Source: Anniella stebbinsi
Lineage: Eukaryota; Chordata; Lepidosauria; Squamata; Anniellidae
NCBI GenBank assembly: GCA_029215795.1
Contig: JARDYH010000001.1
Span: forward strand, 356,586,154-356,650,153
Length of the DNA stretch: 64,000 bases
Reading direction: 5' to 3'
A model generated the notes under the pieces. The model worked only from the letters and a program-made list of their open reading frames with translations, did no database searches and was not told the DNA's origin. This document shows, piece by piece, positions 1 through 9,718 of the stretch. Position numbers and translations under genes: made by a program. Position 1 is the stretch's first letter, and every line of letters begins with the position of its first letter.

Positions 1-164
1 AAGATTTTTTCATAGTATTTTCACTCCTCAGATACATTTTTTCCCCTCTGTTACAAAGAGCAATTTCAGCTGGACTGTCCAGAATGAATTCACTCTTCCT
101 TTCTGCTTATACCAACACACATTATTTGGAAGCCCCATTATCCCAGATTGGTTTACACTGTGGC

Positions 165-213
165 AATAATAATAATAATAACAACAACCACAACAACAAT
201 AATAATAATAATA
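165..213. repeat. (AAT/AAC)n microsatellite
   Basis: AAT units interrupted by an AAC block. It creates poly-Asn and poly-Tyr shadow frames that are not genes. Confidence 0.93.
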
Positions 214-1069
214 TCCAAATTCTGCCTCTGTGTAACCCAAATTCCAGTACCAAAGAAACGTGGATTCTGAAAGCAGAACAAATTATGTAAGGTAAGCATT
301 TTTGCCAGCTGCTTGTTTCACAACACTGATTCTGCTTCCAAAATCCATGTTTTCAAAGGCTGGAATCCAAAAAGCTATTTTAGGGTATGTCCACTAGGAT
401 TTTTTAAGGTTTGTCTTTGAACAGCAGACCCTAGCATATCAACAAACTGTTTTTGACACTCCCCTTACTTTAGAAAGCAATTTGTGATATGGTTTAGGAG
501 ACTGCTGTTTAAGAGACAGAAGTCCAAAGCAACTTTATCCATGTAGAACTAATTGTGCAGTTCTTTGGATTCCCACTGAAGAACCTGGTGTGTTTTTGGC
601 AAGGAAGAGGAAGGACAGACATTAGAGCTAGGGCCAGATGAGTGGTACGGGCCAAATAAAGGAACAGAGGCCAGAGGGAGCAGAAAGGACCTAGGCTAGA
701 CAGTGTAGCCCCAATCTCCTGTCAACAGAGATTTCACCAAACATTGCTTACTTATTTTCAGGTAGCATGGAAGGATAAAAACCTTTAAAGGAAAAAAAAT
801 ATTAGAGAGAGAAAACTGACAGCATACAACAACTTGTACTACAGTTTCTGGCAGAATTTATTTTATCCAGTATAAAAGGGAGGATGGCTCTGGCATAAGC
901 AGAACCTCTCTCGAGTGCCCCCTTTGAAAAATCTGTATTTCCCAATTTCCCAATGTTGCCTGGAGTAAGCATATATAAGTGGGCTACATCATTTTATTTT
1001 GGACCCAATTTGTGTTCTAGATCTTGGCTACATCAAGCTAAAGGGAAAGATGTCATTCTGCAGACAAGT
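214..1069. other. Intron 11 sequence, nothing recognised
   Basis: No exon, RNA gene or repeat family could be supported. A 20-bp unit with TTCATATAATACTTGCACA is duplicated in tandem just after it (1070-1110). Confidence 0.5.
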
Positions 1070-1196
1070 TATTCATATAATACTTGCACATTCATATAAT
1101 ACTTGCACATTTATACTTCTGCAGGTAGTTATAAATTCAGATCGCTGTTGATCCTCCAAATTTGGGGAAACAATACAATACAAATGAGCGAGACAA

Positions 1197-1424
1197 TGGC
1201 TGAATTCGGACGACACAATAAGCAACTGGGGTGGGGGGAACAATCGTCAGTTGTATTGACTATCGTGTTGTCCGAATGCTGCCATAGTCAACTCATCGCT
1301 GATCCTAATCCACACCACAGTTGATTATTTATTACCATGTTGTGTGGGGAGTACCCCCTAGATGAACAACTGTAAAGTTGATTATTACCCCACCATTGAC
1401 TATTGTGTTGTCCGAATTCAGCCA
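1197..1424. mobile_element. 228-bp foldback element, family B copy 1
   Basis: Bounded by inverted repeats of about 25 bases, starting TGGCTGAATTCGGACGACAC and ending with its complement. A second copy of exactly the same length lies at 57894-58121. It has no coding capacity; it resembles a non-autonomous DNA transposon (MITE). No target duplication is evident. Confidence 0.75.
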
Positions 1425-1892
1425 ATGTTGGTTTCCACCCCCCACCCCCAAAGATTAGGGGTGTTTGAGATGAACACAAATTCCCAGTCAACCAACTCTT
1501 CAAAGAAGAGAGAAACAAGTTTAGAAGTCACACAAGTACTTGCTTGTTAGCAAGAGCCACTCTGTTAGTTTCCCAATACTGTGATACAGCTTATCTGAAA
1601 GCAATTACTTCATGCAGGAGATTCAGTGTAGCAAACAGCCACACCAAGGACAGGTTCCTGTTGTTGTGCCTATCCTTGCCCTGCACCCGCCACACTTTGG
1701 AACCAGCACTGTATAAATTGAAAAGGATCTTCTGAGAGATCTAGCGCAGTGTAGAGTAGATATTGCTATGGCTCAGAAAGCCCCTAATGCAAAACTTGCT
1801 TCTGCTCACTTGGTGGGGTCTGAGATGAGCCGCTATATTTCTCAGCCTCCCATTTGGATTATGGGGATAATATTGCTGACCATGCATTGAAG

Positions 1893-2945
1893 ATCATAGA
1901 ACCATAGAATTGTGGAGTTGGAAGGGACCACAAGGATCATCTAGTCCAACTCTCTGCAATGTGCAGGTAAACCAGTTAAACTATCCATGAGAAGTGGTTG
2001 TCCAGCCTCTTCTTAAAAATATCCAGTGATGGAGAATCCATAACCTCTGCAGGTAGACCATTCCGTTGTTGTACAGATCTTACCATCAGGAAGTTTTTTC
2101 CTTATATTTAATCAAAATCTAAATAGCTGTTACTTATACCCATTATTTCAGGTCCTAATTTCTGTGGCAATGGAAAATAATTCTTGACCATCTTCCCTGT
2201 GGCATCCTTTTATGTACCTGAACACTGCGAACGTGTCTCCCCTCAGTCTTCTTTTCTCCAGACTGAACATCCCCAGTTCCTTCAGCCTGTCCTCACAGGG
2301 CATGTCCTCAAGTCCCTGTATCATCTTTGTTGCCCTCCTCTGAACCTGTTCTAACCTGTCAATATCCTTCTGGAAATGTGGTGCCCAGAATCGTACACAA
2401 TACCCCAGCTGTGATCTCACTAGCGAAGAGTAAAGAGGAATAAGGATTCATGTGACTTTGACACAATGTTTCTTCTAATGCAGCCCATAACTCCATTAGC
2501 CCTTCAAGCAGCTATTGCATACTGCTGACTTGTGTTCAGGTTGCTGTCAATGACCACACCCAAATCCTTCTCCGATGGAATGCTTCAAAGCCATGACTCC
2601 CCCATCTTGCATGTGTACCCTACATTTTTCCTCCCTAAGTGCAATACTCTGCATTTCTCCCTGTTAAAGGACATCTTGTTCCAACCTATCCAAATCAGAT
2701 TGCAGTCTCATTCTGTAGTTATGGGCATTGGCCAGACCTCCCAGTTTTATGACATCCACAAATTTGATAAGGAGCCCATCAATCCCATCATCCATGTCAT
2801 TAATAAAAATGTTGAATAATACTGGCCCCAAGACAGAATGCAGTGGTACCCCAATGGTTCTCCACTGCACTCCAACACGACGTAGAGCCATTAATACTGA
2901 ATCTTTCAGTTGTGGACCCTCCTTATTAAAGTGCCATGCTAATTA
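1893..2945 (-). mobile_element. CR1-type LINE fragment, minus strand
   Basis: Reading the minus strand gives broken pieces of a CR1 ORF2: GPVLFNIFINDMDDGIDG (RT) near 2664-2891 and [20 protein letters not shown] near 2148-2420. It ends with the conserved CR1 3' end at 1893. It is 5' truncated and frame-shifted, hence inactive. Confidence 0.85.
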
Positions 2946-3139
2946 TTAGAAAGAAATAAAGATTTAATGGTAAAATCTGGCATGAATTAATAATGATTTG
3001 GGACCTTTGAAGATATTGCTGCTGAAATGCCAAGTTCTCACTGCTTCGATTCCAAGTTCTACTGCTGCTGCTGGCTGCCTTCTAGGAAGATGAGGTATGT
3101 AGGCAGAACAAATATTTTAAGGCACAACAATATCTAGGG

Positions 3140-3275
3140 CAGTCTTCCCCAATGCCCTCCATATATTTTGGACCACAACTCCCATCAGCACTAGCCAGCA
3201 TGGCCAATGGTCAGGAATGCTGGGAGATGTAGGCAAAACACACAGAGGACACCAGGTTGGGGAAGGCTGATCTGG
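3140..3275. mobile_element. Palindromic element, family E, copy 1
   Basis: Left arm CAGTCTTCCCCAATGCCCTC and right arm CACCAGGTTGGGGAAGGCTG are imperfect inverted repeats around an ACTCCCATCAGCA/TGCTGGGAGATGTAG core. Other copies lie at 19485-19784 (interrupted) and 35036-35180. Non-autonomous DNA transposon by structure. Confidence 0.65.
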
Positions 3276-4252
3276 GACATATTGCACCATACACAGAGAA
3301 AGCTACGGAGTAGGACCTCTGATGCAAACAGTGCTGTTGTTGTTGCCGCACAAAGGGCAGGAGCTGGCCAGAGCCACATGCCTCCAGTTCTCTCTTCTTC
3401 CATCAGATGAATTCAACGGCTTGAAGCGGCTGACTATTCTCAGCTGCAGCAACACAACCACAGATGAGCTATGTGGGCCTGACTAAACCGCTGAGCAAAC
3501 TGATACCCAACTTTTCTACCATCTTTAAAATATGCCTAAATTGTGGCATGCTGAAAACATTACATAATTTAACATCATTTTAATATGTAAATATAAGATG
3601 TGACTTTTGCTCAATTTATGTCCCTCTCCAGGTTGCACCTGGCACAGATTCTCCTAAAGCCCCAACCTAGTTATACTGCCAGGGAAAATTCAGAAGCAAG
3701 AGATTCCATGTCTCAAACAAGGAACTTGAGATGGGCACTCTGGGTGTCTAATTAACAGGGCTGCAAAAGGGAGTCACCAGTTGTGAAGGTGCAACTTATG
3801 TAGTGATTATTAATACTTTAACCTAAAATTGAGTGTTGTCAGGATAACGAATGGATATAGGCCAACATAAAACATATGACACATTTCTTCCTATCTTATG
3901 TAGATATCACAAGTGAAATGTGGTGCAGTTTAATTTTTTTCTTAATTAATGACACTTGCACCAAGAACCATAGATAAAGTCTGCCTCTCCCTGAAGGAGG
4001 AAAAAAAGCAAGATTAGGAGAAGAGGATATCCTGGGGGGTTTATGGAATGTACAGAAATTAAAATAATTGTCTTACTGAACCAGCAAAAATTGTGTGCAT
4101 TCTTGAATTTTGGTGAGACTAATTCACTATCAAACTGAAGAGGCTTTAGAAGACAAATAAGCTTTTGTTCAAAAGTCTAAATGTCACTTAATATTACACC
4201 TGCCATAACTCTCCAATACTGTATTAGAATGCAATGTCTCATATATTTACAG
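3276..4252. other. Intron 11 sequence, nothing recognised
   Basis: AT-rich in its second half. No match to the next coiled-coil exon of CDC42BPB was seen on the minus strand. Confidence 0.5.
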
Positions 4253-4460
4253 AGTAAGAACATAAGAAGGGCCATGCTGAATCAGACGTCCAGCATTCTG
4301 TTCACACAGTGGCTGAGCAACTCCCACAGGAAACCCACAAGCAGGACATAAGCCCAATAGCACCCTCCCGGCCCTGTTCTCCAGCAACTGGTGTAAATAG
4401 GCATGGGCTGCCTTGGTGCCTATACAGAATGTGCTGCTTTGGTACACATACAAAAGCTCT
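4253..4460 (-). repeat. Interspersed repeat fragment (CR1-associated type)
   Basis: Contains AACATAAGAAGGGCCATGCT, TCCAGCATTCTGTTCACACA and AGCAACTGGTGTAAATAG, which recur at 44830-44862 and 45361-45480 as part of a CR1-like copy. It lies just downstream of exon 11 in the next intron. No coding potential. Confidence 0.6.
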
Positions 4461-4559
4461 AGCAGTGAAATGCTACAACGATTAGGGCTTTCCCACTGGA
4501 GTTATTCTATACTTCTTCAGGACTAGAGAGACGCCTATTAAAACATGCCAGAGACATAC

Positions 4560-4679
4560 CTGCTATTTTATTTTTCAAGCGCTCGATTTCTTCGTTTAAC
4601 TTTTTTATTTCTTTATCCCGGTTTGTGTTTGCTGTTATGCGAGCAGAACCATGAAGGGACTGAACAGCCTGGGTGGATT
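4560..4679 (-). CDS. CDC42BPB: CDC42BPB exon 11: coiled coil
   Basis: A 120-bp exon with a CATTTTAAG acceptor and a GTATGT donor. It encodes [20 protein letters not shown] followed by [20 protein letters not shown], ending one base into the next codon. The charged heptads continue the coiled coil. The short stretch ITANTN is more variable than the rest. It is the last exon recognised; nothing matching the next coiled-coil exon was found between bases 1 and 4559. Confidence 0.94.
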
Positions 4680-4776
4680 CTTAAAATGAATAAAAAACAC
4701 AATATTTAGCCAAAGTCAACATATTCTGTTGCTCCATCACATGCAACATCAGAGGGAAGTGAGAGAGAGAACACAC

Positions 4777-4943
4777 CTTGTAACTTCCTGCTCAGTTCCA
4801 GCTTTTCTTGCTCCAGTCTTCGTATTCTCCTTTCATATGCCTCTATTTGCAAACTGTTTTCCAAGTCACGCTGCACATCCTCATCTTTAGTTATACCGCT
4901 GGGTTGCATTGTACTCTTTAGTGTGCCTCTATCAGAAAAACAG
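4777..4943 (-). CDS. CDC42BPB: CDC42BPB exon 10: start of coiled coil
   Basis: A 167-bp exon with a GGTTCCAG acceptor and a GTGTGT donor. It completes the Ser codon, reads [10 protein letters not shown], then [20 protein letters not shown] and [18 protein letters not shown], ending one base into a Glu codon. The heptad pattern marks the start of the long coiled coil that mediates oligomerisation and autoinhibition in MRCK. Only 97 bp separate it from the next exon. Confidence 0.95.
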
Positions 4944-5309
4944 CTGGAACCCAAAAACATCAGAATATACATTTTAATCAACATGTTCAATCTGAAGCAG
5001 CAGTTTCCTCTGGGAAATTTAATGGAACTAGAAGGTTGCGAATAACTACGAAAATTATATAATAGAGATTCTGACCTATTTCTGCTCTGGTAAAATGGCA
5101 GCGGTGAACTGCAATCTGCTTTCACTCACTCGAGCCTGCACAGACAAGCTTATCAGGGAGGAAGCAGCAGTAGCAACTTCTAATTTAGTGGGGACAGAGT
5201 GTGGAACAATGGCATTGCTTCCATCTCAATTTCTTCCTTGGGTTTTTAAAGAGTCTGGAGAATATGGAGCATTTCCCAGGAAGGAAGGTCACTCTTGGAT
5301 GTGGGAGGG

Positions 5310-5390
5310 ACCCATCACTCAATAGGAGAGCAAACACTCTTCATCAAAAGGTCTCAGGTTCAACCCCCACAATCTCTAGTTAATAGGGTG
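5310..5390 (+). mobile_element. tRNA-derived SINE fragment
   Basis: A degenerate SINE head around AGGTCTCAGGTTCAACCCCC, the B-box-like region, with no recognisable tail. Confidence 0.4.
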
Positions 5391-5697
5391 TCAGGTCTGG
5401 GAAGGCCTTTGCCCCAAACCCTGGAATGCCACTGTCAGAATAGAAATCATTGATCTACATAGAGAGTACTGGGCTAGACAGAGAGTTGTCCAGATGATTG
5501 GCATGGAGAACAACACAGCTTTGGTTTCCCCTGCCCCTGCATGTGCAAATCTTATGACTGGGATTACCTTAATTACCTGCGTCACAGGTTGCCATGTCAT
5601 CCGAACCTGACATGAGGCCTATTTACCCACTCTACAACTCCTACTGCAAGCCATGGGTTGTAGGGTAGGTGAAAACTCATTACACTCGTGCCGTGTG

Positions 5698-5815
5698 CCA
5701 AGTTCAGACAATGCAGCGCGGGTCATTACGGTAAGCCCGGTCATGCAACCAGCATACACAGCGGAAACAACTGATGCTGTGATGTTTCCCATGCTGATTG
5801 TCTGAACCCGGACAG
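5698..5815. mobile_element. Short foldback element
   Basis: Imperfect inverted repeat with ends AGTTCAGACAAT and ATTGTCTGAACC; the interior is partly self-complementary (GATGCTG/CAGCAT). Related in its ends to the other TTCAGACAAC-type palindromes in the window. Confidence 0.5.
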
Positions 5816-6025
5816 AGAGTGATCTGACTGGTATTCATATGTTCAGCCTGAAAAGGTCATGTGCATCGAGAGCAGCCTGCCAATGCCTTTCACCACTTTA
5901 TACTCCTTTTGGCTGGCAAGAGAACATGCAATTCCCATAACACTGCTTTCATTATGGCTTCTTAAAAATATTTTAAATGGCAGCTAACCACATGAAGAGC
6001 CAGTCTATTACCTTTCCATCATTAC

Positions 6026-6135
6026 AGCAAGTATGGTATAGTGGAAAGAATGTCAGACCCAGTAGACTGGGTTTAAATCTCCGCTCAACCAGGAAGCTCA
6101 TTGGGTGGGCTTGGACCAGTCATTTACCCACAGCC
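6026..6135 (+). mobile_element. tRNA-derived SINE head, CORE/MIR-like
   Basis: Starts with a tRNA-like stretch containing GTATGGTATAGTGGAAAGAA and GGGTTTAAATCTCCGCTCA (A and B box like), followed by a GGCTTGGACCAGTCA core-like segment, then cut into by CR1 sequence. Confidence 0.6.
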
Positions 6136-6159
6136 CAACCTCTTGCACACAGTTGTTGT

Positions 6160-6655
6160 GAGTATTTGAGTTCTGGGCACCACAATTCAAGAAGGATGCA
6201 GATAAACTGGAGGGGGTTCAGAGGAGGGCAACAAGGATGATCAAGGGTCTGGAAACAAAGCCCCATGAGGAGAAACTGAAAGAACTGGGCATGTTTAGCA
6301 TTGAGAACAGGAGACTGAGGGGAGCCATGATACTCTTCAAGTACTTGAATGGTTGTCACACAGAGGAGGACCAGGATCTCCATCATCCCAGAGTGCAGGA
6401 CAAGGAATAATGGGCTCAACTTACAGGTAGCCAGATTCCAGCTGGACATTGGGAAAAACTTCCTGACTGTTAGAGCAGTACGACAATGGAAACAATGACC
6501 TAGGGAGGTCGTGGGCTCTCCCACACTAGAGGCATTCAAGAGGCAGCTGGACTGCCATCCGTCAGGAATGCTTTAAGGTGGATTCCTGCATTGAGCAGGG
6601 GGTTGAACTTGATGGCCTTATAGGCCCCTCCCAACTCTACTATTATATGATGGCA
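6160..6655 (+). mobile_element. CR1 LINE 3' end, plus strand
   Basis: The reading GCACCACAATTCAAGAAGGA onward encodes the end of CR1 ORF2 (VQRRATR-like and SLEK-like pieces, now broken) and is followed by the CR1 3' untranslated tail around GGATTCCTGCATTGAGCAGG. Confidence 0.82.
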
Positions 6656-7576
6656 TGAGAATGAAATGGTGTGTGGAGGTATACCACGTACGCTGTCCTG
6701 ACCCCCACGGAGGACAGATAGGATAACAACATAAGAGACTGACACTTGGAAATCTAGGTAAGCAGTGTGATAATGCTTAACTCACCTTGAGGTTGGAGCC
6801 TACAAAAGACGGGTTCTCTCTGTCGTCGGAGCGACCAATTGGGGGCAGTTTTTACGCAGTCGTCTTAGGTAAGTTGTCAAATGCTTACAATCTATTGCTT
6901 GGCTCCCTTTAACCTCATCTCCAACATACAGAGCAATCCTAGGGGATGGGTGTGGAGAATCCATGGCACAGGAACCCCCACTTCCTAAACCCTGCCAAAT
7001 TGTGTGAGCCATGATGCAACAGGGTCAGGTTTTTCCTTTTCTTTTCCCTCCTTTGCCCCTTTCCCACACTACCATTAGCAAAACATTGCCAGCAGTAGAT
7101 CTACCTGGATGGAGCTTTCTGGCAGTGTACCAGGTGCTTGTCCAGGGGACAGAGTGAAAAAAAAGTGATGGTGGAGGAGGCACTTCCGCAACTTCCTACA
7201 GCATGGAGGACGACTGATGAGTTGTACGGTTGCATCCCTAAATGAAGCTTAAGTATGCATAACTGCGTTTGTGCATATTTACCCTATTACCTTGCCTCTC
7301 CTGCATATTCCCACTGTTCAACTGCAGAGTGCAAGCTCCTTGGGCAGAAGACCTGTCTCATTTTGCTCATAGTACTCTGTAAGGCACCATATACAGTACT
7401 TGGTACTATATAAACAAATTATAAGAAAAGACAAAGACAAACCCAGGCACTCAAACCACGGTGTGCTTTTTGAACTGCCATTCAATATGTTTCTTGAATA
7501 GGAAGGCAAATGTTAAAAAGAAAAAGGAAGATGGCATTTTTGTATTCGTGTTGTGCCTGAAAACGTTTCCGCCTAC
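6656..7576. other. Intron 9 sequence, nothing recognised
   Basis: Contains one open frame of about 60 codons on the minus strand with no motif. Treated as non-coding. Confidence 0.5.
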
Positions 7577-7656
7577 CTTTCAGTTGTGTAGGTAAAGCCG
7601 ACAAAAGGTAAATGCAATCCAGAAAAGCCAGTGTGAGAACCAGGTGGTATCATTTC
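7577..7656 (-). CDS. CDC42BPB: CDC42BPB exon 9: hydrophobic part of the AGC tail
   Basis: An 80-bp exon too short to show as a long open frame. Acceptor TTTTGTGTAG; the donor GTAGGC is weaker than its neighbours. It encodes EMIPPGSHTGFSGLHLPFVG then FTYTTE and ends two bases into a Ser codon. GLHLPFVGFTYT is the hydrophobic motif of the AGC tail, which in this family packs on the N-lobe without needing phosphorylation. Phase joins exon 8 (phase 0) to exon 10 exactly. Confidence 0.94.
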
Positions 7657-8735
7657 CTACACAAAAAGGAACGAACATAAAATGAAAATTAAGTTAAATC
7701 TCTAACAGAGTGAATTGAGTAAACATTTATTTAAATCATCAAAAACAAAGTGCAGCTTAAATTTGCTTCAGAGATTTTTAAACTCGACTTTCAGAGCACA
7801 CTGCCCTCACAAGGTGGCTTATGAAACTCTAAATCATTGATTTAAAGCAAGTTCTGACTGATATTTCTTCATGTATTTCCTAACCAATGGTACAAATCTA
7901 ATCATTAAGCCATGTTTACTTGCAACTAGATAATTATTTACATTGTCACATTCTTACAACCAGACCTTGCATTTCTTTGTTGCGCTGTATACATTCTGCA
8001 CATCCCCCCTTCTTTTTAACCTAAAAAAGAAATGTCTTTAAAATATTCCCATAAAGGATCTTCCTTATGACCCACACCTGTGACTTTTTAAGTATGGGAA
8101 TAGGGGAAATTGTGCACTGGACAATTTTGTCCTTCTGTTCTTCCTTGTGTTGCTCCTTTCTGCTTCACTCTAACTTGGACCAGCCCCAGCCTCACAAAAA
8201 GAAAGCAGTGACCAAAAAACGAAATGCCCATGACTGAGGTAGAAGCAAGATTGGTCAGTTACTGGGCAGACTAGCAGTTTATTTTCATCAGGTGAAGCTT
8301 ACATGCCTATATTTCACAGGTAGAGCAATAACAGTCATATCTGAGAAATGATTGAATTGAGTCATTTCCATAAAAAGGTCTCCTTTAAAACAACGGGCAG
8401 CATCCAATACTGCCACTGCACCTCCAGGACCAACTGCTAGAATAACAGAAATGAAATGAATGGGAATGAAACTCTCATTTCCAGAATGGGACAGGTCAGA
8501 GGAGCTCTCTCATGTGAACCGCTAGCTTTCGTTTGTGCTAGTGGTAAATCCCGTTAGTGTATGGGCAGTGTTGAATATAGCCCAATGTATCTGGTAGATG
8601 CATTAATTTGGTGTAGAAATTAGCTGCATTAACATCTATGCATCCAGATTATTCAATATTATTTCTTCAAGCATTTTGATTTAAGAAGTTGTTATTTATC
8701 AAGCTATATTCTATATGTATATGGAGAGTATCCAA
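7657..8735. other. Intron 8, downstream part, nothing recognised
   Basis: Ordinary intronic sequence between exon 9 and the repeats before DIRS element 1. Confidence 0.5.
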
Positions 8736-8870
8736 TGTAGAGTAGATCCATTGAAATAAATTAGACTTAAGTTAGTCACAACTAACATTTCCCATTCATT
8801 TTAATGGGTTTACTCTCTAGAAAACTAACACTGGATCCTCCCCATAGAGTAGACACAATTCACATTATCT
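8736..8870. repeat. Short palindromic interspersed repeat
   Basis: AGTAGATCCATTGAAAT near 8743 is repeated in inverted form as ATTTTAATGGGTTTACTCT near 8800. A degenerate foldback remnant; family not identified. Confidence 0.45.
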
Positions 8871-9275
8871 TGATAAAGACTCTGAATAAGATCTACAAAG
8901 GTAGAAACATGAAAATAAGTTGAAACATTACTTTAGCAAAATTCTCGTGATTGTTGAGGTTCCAATACCTGATACATCGATTTGATTACACACACCCATT
9001 TTGGAGCGCTGTAGAAAGGAGCCTTAGAAATTGCCACTCACAACACCCATCATCATTAGGAGCAAGGTACCCCACATTTTTTAAAAGCAGCCATGTCTTG
9101 CTTACTTTGGCAACGGGCACTTTCTTCCATGAGGCCCAAAACAAATGTCTTCATTAAGCATATAATGTGTTAAACAGGCCTTAGAATGTCTCTGCTGGTT
9201 TTAAACATGGGGCAGTCAAACTTAAAACTGATCTGCCCATTATGCAGAAAGAGGGGGTAGAATTCTGTACAGTAC

Positions 9276-9463
9276 ATGCAGGTTGCTTACCTGTAACTGT
9301 AGTTCTTCGAGTGGTCATCTGTGCAGTCACACATATGGGCTCGCGCCGACGCCGAGCCTGCTTCCGGGAAACTTCACTAGCTAGCTTAGACTTTTGGCGG
9401 GAACCCCTCCCCCCACCATCCTACCGCGCATGCTCAGGGTTCCCGCTCCTTGCTTACCTCAGT
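9276..9463. repeat. DIRS element 1 left inverted terminal repeat (3' end of the element)
   Basis: The repeat begins ATGCAGGTTGCTTACC at its outer end and is complementary, inside, to the right repeat down to the shared CTTACCTCAGT. Its outermost 60 bases have no counterpart at the right end but are reproduced in reverse complement at 9577-9634. The flanking bases show no convincing target-site duplication, as expected for recombinase-mediated insertion. Confidence 0.88.
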
Positions 9464-9576
9464 TCCCTGAGACCGCTTGGCCTCGCGACTAAGGTACAAT
9501 ATTTTATCAAAAAATGAGCATGCTCAACCAACTTGACCATCACAACAGCGATGCCAAGAGGGGATGGTGGGTGGGT

Positions 9577-9671
9577 TGTGTGACTGCACAGATGACCACT
9601 CGAAGAACTACAGTTACAGGTAAGCAACCTGCATTTCTTCTTCGTGGTCTCTGTGCATCACACATATGGGC
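9577..9671. repeat. DIRS element 1 internal complementary region
   Basis: Bases 9577-9634 are the reverse complement of the left outer end, and 9635-9671 immediately after are the reverse complement of the right outer end. The region therefore encodes a head-to-tail end junction, meeting near GCATTTCTTC. In the DIRS replication model this sequence templates the joining of the two ends into a circle before recombinase-mediated insertion. It lies just downstream of the recombinase stop codon at 9719. Confidence 0.88.
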
Positions 9672-9718
9672 GAATAACAAGCAGAGACTTACCGGAGGTG
9701 GGTAGGCACGCTGATTGA

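Noticed and set aside
28..290. Short frames with runs of Asn or Tyr
   Set aside because: Produced by the AAT/AAC microsatellite; similar poly-Ile frames at 36541 and 57138 come from (AAT)n repeats.
4706..5125. 139-codon frame taken as a single coding unit
   Set aside because: Only 4777-4943 is coding; the splice acceptor at CCAG and the change from random to conserved residues mark the exon edge inside the frame.
6026..6135. Functional tRNA gene
   Set aside because: A and B boxes are recognisable, but no complete cloverleaf can be drawn and the sequence continues into SINE core sequence.
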